From: Streptomyces sp. OR43
GTDB lineage: Bacteria; Actinomycetota; Actinomycetes; Streptomycetales; Streptomycetaceae
Length of the DNA stretch: 42,249 nucleotides
NCBI RefSeq assembly: GCF_008042275.1
Contig: NZ_RDBK01000022.1
Coordinates: forward strand, 409,889-452,137
Direction of reading: 5' to 3'
Shown: one piece after another, positions 36,226 to 42,249 of the stretch
Layout: each line of letters begins with the position of its first letter
Position numbering within the stretch: position 1 is the first letter of the stretch
The notes under the pieces: generated by a model
Told to the model about the DNA's origin: nothing
Database searches by the model: none
What the model saw: the letters and a program-made list of their open reading frames with translations, nothing else
Made by a program: the position numbers and the translations under genes

Positions 36226-37029
36226 AGACGGCCCTCCTAAGAGCCGGCACGGCCAGCAGGCTCAACTCGTATGTGCGCCGCACGCTGCGACGGCCCCGGG
36301 TAGAGGGACGGCCGCCCCGACGAAGGGCTACCCGTCCGCACTGACCAGAAACGACGGCGCTTGGTTGCCCCAAGCCCGTAGATTCGGTTCCCCTCCGACC
36401 CCGGCGAGGCGACCTCGCCGAGGCAAGCGGCCAGGGGCGCGGCGAAGAGTCACGCGTCGCGCCAGTTCGGGGCCGATTCCCGGGTGAACCTACGGCTTCC
36501 CAAGGGCGACCATCGCCACCTTGATCACGGACTCGGAGCAGGGGGTCCCGCAGTCGCGGGCCTGGCGGCGGTGGCGCATGAACCAGTCGAAGGCTCGCTC
36601 GACGACTGAGCCGCAGAATCACCTTCGAGCTCTTCAGGCCAGGTCGCGGCGGGTGACTTCCACATCGATGCGGGGGTGGGCGCCGTGGTTGATGTCTTTG
36701 GAGGGTAACTGGCGTCGGCCCGGGCCTTCGAGTCGTTACCTGTCGCAGTACTGAACGTCGACAGCAACGCGGCACAACGAGCCTGTCACAGAACAGGGAG
36801 GGTGCCGGTCGATGTATTGGACGCGAGGGAGGCAGCCGTGAATTCTCCACTGGTTACTGTTCCGTAGGCACCTCGAGTGCGCATGGGCGCTCCGGTACGC
36901 GCGACTCAGGATCCGGACGCTTGCGTACCACCTTGCCCCGGAGCAGTGGCCGGAGGCCGATTCACAGCATGCGCGCCGAGCGTTCTCCGTCAGCAATGCG
37001 TCGTCGCATCCCAGAAAGGAACCCTGAGC
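36226..37029. other. 804-base stretch with a transposase remnant
   Basis: This stretch lies between the divergent NUDIX and P450 genes. It contains the IS5-like remnant listed next, and otherwise no family-like frame on either strand. Promoters for the NUDIX island and P450 should be near its two ends. Confidence 0.5.
36490..36700 (-). mobile_element. Degenerate IS5-family-like transposase C-terminus
   Basis: The minus strand reads GSVVERAFDWFMRHRRQARD, then CGTPCSESVIKVAMVALGKP and a stop at 36490-36492. This is the C-terminal signature of IS5-type DDE transposases (VVERTFxWLMxxRRLARDYE...). The upstream piece HPRIDVEVTRRDLA is in the same frame but separated by two in-frame stops. Inverted repeats were not found. 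It marks past insertion at the edge of the NUDIX island. Confidence 0.65.
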
Positions 37030-38262
37030 ATGTCCGAAGAACAGCCGCTCGTCCTTGATCCCACCGGCGCCGACCACCACGCCGAGGACCGAGCTCTGCG
37101 CGCCCGCGGGCCGATCACGCTGGTAGACATCCTCGGAGTAACCGCCTGGTCCGTATCCGATCCCAGTCTTCTCAAGCAGCTCCTCACGCGCACTTGCGTC
37201 TCCAAGGACGCTCGAGCCCACTGGCCGGCCTTCGCCGATACGGTTTCCACCTGGCCACTAGCCCTGTGGGTGGCGGTGGACAACATGTTCACTGCCTATG
37301 GGAGTGACCATCGCCGTCTGCGTCGCCTGATCGCCCCGGCGTTCTCAGCCCGACGTATCGCTGCGATGGCGCCCGTCGTCGAAGACCTCGTCACGGACCT
37401 CCTCGACGACCTGGAAGGCCTCCCGGACGGGGAAGTTGTCGACCTGAGAGAACGCTTGGCCTATCCCTTGCCGATTGCGGTCATCGGGCGATTGCTTGGT
37501 ATCTCCTCCCATCAACTGAACGGGCTCCGCACGGTGGTGGACCGAGTGTTTGCCACTACCCTTACTGCGGACGAGGCCGCGGCGAATACGGCCGCGCTCT
37601 ACCGACTGCTTGACGAACTGATCGCCCTGAAGCGAGCCGCGCCGGGCGATGACATGACGTCCCTCCTCATCACCATCCGTGACGAGGACGGTGACGGCAG
37701 CGCCCTCAGCGCCGCCGAATTGCGCGGGAGCCTCGTGCTGATGCTGAGTGCCGGCTACGAGACGACTGTCAACGTCATCGATCAGGCGATCACATCCCTG
37801 CTGACCGACGCGGAACAGCTGACCCACGTCCGCGCCGGCCGGTGTGACTGGAATGACGTCGTGGAAGAGACGCTGCGCCACGAGCCGGCGCTCAAGCACC
37901 TCCCACTGCGGTACGCGCTCGAAGACATCCCGGTGCCCGGTGGGCGAATCATTCGGAGAGGTGAGGCAATTCTTGCCTCGTACGCAGCCGCCAACCGCCA
38001 CCCGGCTTGGCATGGTGGCGACGCTGACCTCTTCGATGCAACCCGAATCTCGAAAGACCACCTGGCTTTCGGTCACGGCGTCCACTTCTGCCTTGGCGCC
38101 CCCCTTGCCCGACTTGAAGTCGCCGCCGCTCTGCGTCAGCTGTTCGCACGCTTTCCCGATGTCCGACTCGCCTCACCCATCGGGGAACTGAAGCCTGTGC
38201 CGAGCCTCATCAGCAACGGACATATGACTCTTCCCGTTCGCCTGCGGCCGACGGCCGTGTAG
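37030..38262 (+). CDS. Cytochrome P450
   Basis: The 410-residue protein is a bacterial class I P450. It shows the I-helix oxygen-activation motif AGYETT (residues 241-246), ExxR at 280-283 (EETLR), and the haem loop FGHGVHFCLGAPLARLE with Cys354 as thiolate ligand. The haem loop has His where many P450s have Ile/Val before the Phe-Cys pair (GVHFCLG), which is common in Streptomyces. The ATG at 37030 follows AAAGGA. No ferredoxin gene is adjacent. Its substrate is unknown; the neighbouring regulator may control it. Confidence 0.93.
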   Translation: MSEEQPLVLDPTGADHHAEDRALRARGPITLVDILGVTAWSVSDPSLLKQLLTRTCVSKDARAHWPAFADTVSTWPLALWVAVDNMFTAYGSDHRRLRRLIAPAFSARRIAAMAPVVEDLVTDLLDDLEGLPDGEVVDLRERLAYPLPIAVIGRLLGISSHQLNGLRTVVDRVFATTLTADEAAANTAALYRLLDELIALKRAAPGDDMTSLLITIRDEDGDGSALSAAELRGSLVLMLSAGYETTVNVIDQAITSLLTDAEQLTHVRAGRCDWNDVVEETLRHEPALKHLPLRYALEDIPVPGGRIIRRGEAILASYAAANRHPAWHGGDADLFDATRISKDHLAFGHGVHFCLGAPLARLEVAAALRQLFARFPDVRLASPIGELKPVPSLISNGHMTLPVRLRPTAV

Positions 38263-38399
38263 CGACTCCCCAGCGAGAAAGGAGGTGGCCCGGCGACCTC
38301 ACCTGCCTCATCGCTCATGATCAGCCGCACTCCGTGGAGCGCACGGCCTCGGACATCTTCTGGATGGGCCGTCATCGATGTGTCACCGGTGTTTAGGAC

Positions 38400-38550
38400 T
38401 CGTCGAACGTCCACCTTGTTGTAGCTGCACTCGCCGGTGCTGAACATGTTGCTCTCGTGCTCGTTGAACAGCCCGGGGATGATCCACGCAGGGCCATGCT
38501 CCGATAGAATGCGCGGACGAAGATATTGCGGAGCGTCAGGCTCCGGCGAA
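38400..38550 (-). pseudogene. Coding-like remnant opposite the P450-regulator gap
   Basis: The minus strand carries LRNIFVRAFYRSMALRG in one frame and WIIPGLFNEHESNMFSTGEC, continuing SYNKVD, in the next, with almost every third position G or C. Neither has a good start, and together they look like one protein broken by a frameshift. A longer open frame continues to 38136 across the P450 3' end, but there it is only antisense. The family is not recognised. Confidence 0.35.
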
Positions 38551-38559
38551 GGCGGACAA

Positions 38560-41322
38560 ATGCCTGATATCGCACCGCTGCGGGGGCGACGCGACGAGTT
38601 GGCACAACTGCGTTCGCTGGTGGACCGGGCTCGCGACGGCCGCAGTGGGACGCTGCTCGTCTCCGGTGAGGCCGGTGTCGGCAAGACGGCGCTCCTGGAC
38701 CATCTCACGGCACAGGCCGCCCCCCACGTCCGTATCGAGCACATCGTCGCCTCGCAGTCCGAGCTGGAGCTCGCCTACGGCGGTCTTCAGCAGCTCTGTG
38801 GGAACATGGTGCAGTCCGCCGACCGGCTGCCGGCCCCGCAACAGGAGGCCATCGAGGTGGCGTTCGGGCTGTGCAGCGCCCCGGCGCCGAGCCCCTTCCT
38901 CGTGGGGCTGGCATTGCTGGGAATACTCACCGAGGCCGCGGAGGAGCGGGGACTGCTGTGCGTTGTGGACGATGCACAGTGGCTGGACCAGGCATCGGCG
39001 CGTGCTCTCGCGTTCGCCGCCCGGCGCCTGCAGGCGGAAGGTATCGCCCTGGTACTGGCCATGAGAGAGGCCGACGAGGTGTTCGCGGGGCTGACGCACA
39101 TGCGCGTCGAAGGGCTCGGGCACGAGGACGCGTGCGAGCTGCTGCGGCTGGCGGTACCCGGTGGTCTTGACCGCAAGGTGCGCGACCAGTTGATCGCGGA
39201 GAGCCGCGGCAATCCGCTCGCCCTGCGGGAGCTGCCTCGAACGCTCAACCCCGCGCAGATCGCCGGCGGCTTCTCCCCGACCGGCTCCCTGCCGCTGGAG
39301 AGCCGCATCGAGCAGAGCCTGGTGGCGCAGCTCGCCCCCCTGCCCGCGCCGGTGCGCCTCCTGTTGCTGTTGGCCGCCGCGGAGCCCACCGGTGACCCCG
39401 GCCTGCTGTGGCGCGCGAGTGCGGTGCTGGGGCTGGGTCCCGAAGTCTTCGACGCGGCCAAGGACGCCGAAGCCTTCGCCGTCGGCACCCGCGTCGGATT
39501 CCGCCATCCGCTCGTACGGTCGGCCGTGTACCGCGCCGCGTCACCCGCGGACCGACGCCGTGTCCACGCCGCTCTTGCGGACGTCACCAGCGTCGAGCAC
39601 GACCCCGACCGCCGGGCCTGGCACCGCGCCGGCGCGACGCCGGCGCCGGACGAGAACGTGGCCGCCGACCTGGAGCGGTCTGCCGTGCGGGCGCGCACGC
39701 GTGGCGGCGCGGCTGCCGCGAGCGCCTTTCTGGAACGGGCGGCGGAGCTCACACCTTCGCCGATCCACCGCGGCCGGCGGCTGATTGCGGCCGCCGAGGC
39801 CAAGCACGACGTGGGTGCGCCGGCCGAAGCCCTGCGTCTGCTCGAATCGGCCCGAGCCCTCCCTCTCACCGCATTGCAGGAGGCGCTCTCCGGAAGGCTG
39901 CGTGCTCGCGCCGGATACGCGCTACGCCGCGACCGCGGCGGGGTACAGAGCCTGCTCGACGCGGCGCGCGGACTCGAAGGCCTCGACCCGGTACTGACCC
40001 GGGACACCTACATCGAAGCTCTGGCGGCGGCGACCTACGGCGGCAGGCTCGGTGACGCCGAGCAGGTGACCGCAGTCGCGAAGGCGATCCTCGCGGCGAC
40101 GCCCGCCGCCGAGGATTCGGAGCAAGCGCGGGACCTGATCCTGCGTGGCCAGGCGCTACTCGCCACTGAGGGGCAGGAGGCCGCGCTGCCCACCCTGCGA
40201 CGGGCGCAACGGGCGTTCCTCGAGCAGGCTCCGGACTTCCTCGAACTGCATTGGATGTGGTTCGCCTCCCGTGCCGCCCAGGACCTCTGGGATCCCGCCG
40301 GACTGCGGACGCTCGCCCAGCGGCAGGTCGAGCTCGCCCGCGCCGAAGGGGTCGTGACCGTGCTGCCGATCGCCTTGAGTCTGCTGACGCTCGTGCAGCT
40401 GACCGACGGCGACCTGGACGGGGCCGAGGCATCCTGCGACGAGATCGACGCCATCAAGGAGGTCACCGGGAACCCGCTGCCCCGGTACGGAAGGCTCCTT
40501 CTCGCCTCCTACCGGGGGCAGGCCGACCAGGCGGTGCGCTGGGCGGAGCGGATCCGCGCCGACGGACGGGCACGCGGTGAGGGATACGCGCTGAGCGCTG
40601 CCAACTTCTCCGAAGCAGTTCTCTGCAACGGCCTTGGGCGCTTCGCCGACGCGGTGGCCTGCGCGCGGCGTGAGCTGCCGTACACGCATGAACTCAACCT
40701 CGCGATGCGTACGCTGCTCGAACTGGTGGAAGCTGCCACGCACACCGGTGAGCAGGCCCTTGCCGAGCAGGCGTTCAATCAACTGGCCGACGTCACACGG
40801 CCGGTGGGGACCAATTACGCGTTGGCGCTGCTGAGGATGGCAGAAGCGCAGCTGCGAAGCGGGGACGAGGCAGAGGAGCTCTTCCTGGACTCCATCAAGC
40901 GTCTCGAGCAGGAGCGGATACCGATCTGGGTGGGCCGCTGTCGCCTTCTGTACGGCGAGGCCCTCAACCGCCTGGGCCGGCCCACAGATGCACGCGAACA
41001 GCTCCGCACTGCGCACGAGGTGCTGTCCGCCTGCGGTCTGAACGGATTCGCCCAGCGGGCCGCAGACGAACTGAGGTCTTGCGGTGAGACGTTGCGGGTC
41101 CACGGCCGTGCGTCCGCGGCACAGCTCACCGACCAGGAACTCAACGTCGCGCGCCTGGCTCGGGAGGGGTTGACGAACCGGGAGATCGGAGCCCGCTTGT
41201 TCATCAGCGCCCACACCGTCGAGTACCACCTGCGCAAGGTCTTCGTGAAGCTCGGCGTCAAACGTCGCACCGAACTGCAGCCGGCCCTCGCCGGTCTCAC
41301 ATCGACAGCATCGAGTCCGTGA
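38560..41322 (+). CDS. LAL-family LuxR regulator with AAA ATPase domain
   Basis: This 920-residue regulator has an N-terminal nucleotide-binding domain with Walker A GEAGVGKT (residues 36-43) and a Walker B-like LLCVVDDAQWLD (~130). A long helical, TPR-like middle with many AE-x-L-x-A patterns follows, and the C-terminal LuxR helix-turn-helix is LTDQELNVARLAREGLTNRE then IGARLFISAHTVEYHLRKVF. Such ATP-dependent activators often control secondary-metabolite or catabolic genes in Streptomyces. The ATG at 38560 (MPDIAPLRGRRDEL) is chosen; a longer frame to 38437 lacks family-like sequence. The upstream P450 is the nearest candidate target. Confidence 0.93.
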   Translation: MPDIAPLRGRRDELAQLRSLVDRARDGRSGTLLVSGEAGVGKTALLDHLTAQAAPHVRIEHIVASQSELELAYGGLQQLCGNMVQSADRLPAPQQEAIEVAFGLCSAPAPSPFLVGLALLGILTEAAEERGLLCVVDDAQWLDQASARALAFAARRLQAEGIALVLAMREADEVFAGLTHMRVEGLGHEDACELLRLAVPGGLDRKVRDQLIAESRGNPLALRELPRTLNPAQIAGGFSPTGSLPLESRIEQSLVAQLAPLPAPVRLLLLLAAAEPTGDPGLLWRASAVLGLGPEVFDAAKDAEAFAVGTRVGFRHPLVRSAVYRAASPADRRRVHAALADVTSVEHDPDRRAWHRAGATPAPDENVAADLERSAVRARTRGGAAAASAFLERAAELTPSPIHRGRRLIAAAEAKHDVGAPAEALRLLESARALPLTALQEALSGRLRARAGYALRRDRGGVQSLLDAARGLEGLDPVLTRDTYIEALAAATYGGRLGDAEQVTAVAKAILAATPAAEDSEQARDLILRGQALLATEGQEAALPTLRRAQRAFLEQAPDFLELHWMWFASRAAQDLWDPAGLRTLAQRQVELARAEGVVTVLPIALSLLTLVQLTDGDLDGAEASCDEIDAIKEVTGNPLPRYGRLLLASYRGQADQAVRWAERIRADGRARGEGYALSAANFSEAVLCNGLGRFADAVACARRELPYTHELNLAMRTLLELVEAATHTGEQALAEQAFNQLADVTRPVGTNYALALLRMAEAQLRSGDEAEELFLDSIKRLEQERIPIWVGRCRLLYGEALNRLGRPTDAREQLRTAHEVLSACGLNGFAQRAADELRSCGETLRVHGRASAAQLTDQELNVARLAREGLTNREIGARLFISAHTVEYHLRKVFVKLGVKRRTELQPALAGLTSTASSP

Positions 41323-41586
41323 AGACCCGGTCCCGGCAGCCCGTCAATCTCCACGCACTGTCCGCGTCGCGGGCGGCGGCGGGCGTGCTCCACACCCTCG
41401 CCCGCGACCCGGCCCCAACTGCGCCGAGGGGAATCCGCCGACTCCGTCAGTGGCCGCGTTCTCCGGACGGCGGGGAAGCGGCCTGCTTGCGCCCCGGCGT
41501 CCTTCTCCTGCCGGGGAAGCCCCGACACGTTTCCGGAATGTCTCCGCGTGCGCCGTCACAGTGGCCTGATGACGCGGCTGGCGCTG

Positions 41587-42249
41587 TCACTTGCTCAGCC
41601 AGAGGTCGGGCCCGAACACCTCGTAGTGGATGGCCTTCGGACTCAGCCCGTGAGCGAGCAGGTCGGTGCGGACGGCCTTCATGAAGGAGAGCGGGCCGCA
41701 CAGGAAGGCCGTGGTGCCGGGATCCGGGGACAGGCCGGTGATGTCGGCCCAGCCCTCGTTGACGTGATCCGCCTCCGGGTGGTCCGCGGTGTCCTCGTAC
41801 CACAGGTGCAGGGAGGCGTTCGGGAGCCGGTCGACCAGGTCGTGGAGTTCTTTCCGGTGGGCGTGGTGAGCAGGAGAACGGTCGGCATGGACGACGGTCA
41901 CCGGCCGGTCGGGTGCCGCGGTCACCAGCTGCTCCAGCATGGCGAGCATCGGTGTGATGCCGATGCCTGCCGAGGCCAGCATGAGTGGGCCGGATCCCTC
42001 GGGCAGGAGGAGGTCCCCGAAGGGAAGTGAGACCTGCAGGGTGTCACCCGGGCGGGCATGTGCGTGCAGCCAGGTGGAGACCTCACCCTCCGGCACCTGT
42101 CCGTCAAGGGAGCGCTCACGCTTCACGGTGAAGCGCCAGGTGTCGCGGCCGGGGGCGGTCGAGAGGCTGTACTGCCGTATCTGACCTGCTCCGTCGGGCA
42201 GTTCGACCCGCACGCTGACGTACTGGCCCGGGACGAAGGGGCGGGTGGG
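41587..42249 (-). CDS. hmp: Flavohemoprotein (nitric oxide dioxygenase), 3' part
   Basis: The gene runs off the window end, and only the C-terminal ~220 residues are present. They are the FAD/NAD(P)H reductase half of a flavohemoprotein: PGQYVSVRVELP, the FAD-binding RQYSLSTAP, the NAD-binding MLASAGIGITPMLAMLEQL, and the C-terminal CGPLSFMKAV and HYEVFGPDLWL typical of Hmp. The globin half should lie beyond 42249. The enzyme oxidises nitric oxide to nitrate and protects against nitrosative stress. A stand-alone reductase cannot be excluded without the missing part, but the FGPDLWL ending favours Hmp. Confidence 0.85.
   Translation of the reverse strand, partial: PTRPFVPGQYVSVRVELPDGAGQIRQYSLSTAPGRDTWRFTVKRERSLDGQVPEGEVSTWLHAHARPGDTLQVSLPFGDLLLPEGSGPLMLASAGIGITPMLAMLEQLVTAAPDRPVTVVHADRSPAHHAHRKELHDLVDRLPNASLHLWYEDTADHPEADHVNEGWADITGLSPDPGTTAFLCGPLSFMKAVRTDLLAHGLSPKAIHYEVFGPDLWLSK

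Noticed and set aside
36194..36850. Minus-strand frame of about 218 codons upstream of the NUDIX gene
   Set aside because: The Arg/Pro/Ser-rich translation is a frame shadow; the real signal here is the transposase remnant in another frame.

Overview
The window is from a high-GC actinomycete, almost certainly a Streptomyces. G or C dominates third codon positions, GTG starts are common, same-strand genes overlap by 1-4 bases, and the gene content (ergothioneine operon, CbtBA cobalt uptake, DUF2254, LAL-type LuxR regulators, secreted subtilases) fits that genus. All assignments come from reading motifs in the sequence; no database search was possible.

Layout. (1) 0-5.2 kb: an acyltransferase gene converges on a tightly coupled egtA-egtB-egtC-egtD operon (minus strand) for ergothioneine. 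No egtE is present. (2) 5.3-10.6 kb: a bacterial-type poly(ADP-ribose) glycohydrolase, a solitary MazF/PemK-like toxin, a divergent LacI-family regulator, an acidic low-complexity protein, and a divergent thioredoxin / flavin disulfide reductase pair. (3) 11-15.2 kb: three plus-strand genes that look like a stress/ion set (SDR dehydrogenase, cation:proton antiporter with a C-terminal nucleotide-binding-like domain, DUF2254 membrane protein). (4) 15.2-22.5 kb: an HTH regulator next to a large secreted subtilisin-like protease, then a GH15 glucoamylase/trehalase-like enzyme. (5) 22.5-24.5 kb: a cobalamin riboswitch upstream of cbtB-cbtA, with a divergent histidine-phosphatase-fold protein that has lost both catalytic histidines. 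(6) 24.5-26.6 kb: GNAT, TPR and pirin genes. (7) 26.6-29.35 kb: gene-poor DNA holding several decayed, frameshifted coding remnants. (8) 29.3-36.2 kb: a minus-strand NUDIX-rich island, reading from 36.2 kb down: a frameshifted NUDIX gene, an ABC exporter, a two-NUDIX protein, a NUDIX-NUDIX-methyltransferase-NUDIX fusion, an atypical LuxR regulator, and an orphan NUDIX C-terminus. (9) 36.4-42.2 kb: a transposase remnant, a cytochrome P450, a giant LAL-family LuxR regulator, and the 3' part of a flavohemoprotein cut by the window end.

How the genes fit together. The egt operon makes the thiol antioxidant ergothioneine, and the thioredoxin/flavoreductase pair and flavohemoprotein also deal with redox or nitrosative stress. 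The riboswitch couples cobalt import to B12 status. The least ordinary part is the NUDIX island. Seven recognisable NUDIX modules are packed around one methyltransferase and one exporter, apparently in one operon, and decayed DNA and a transposase remnant flank it. This is the best candidate here for an uncharacterised system, perhaps for modification, sanitation or export of a nucleotide-linked or small-molecule metabolite. That function is inference. Strong hairpins separate most transcription units in the first 25 kb.
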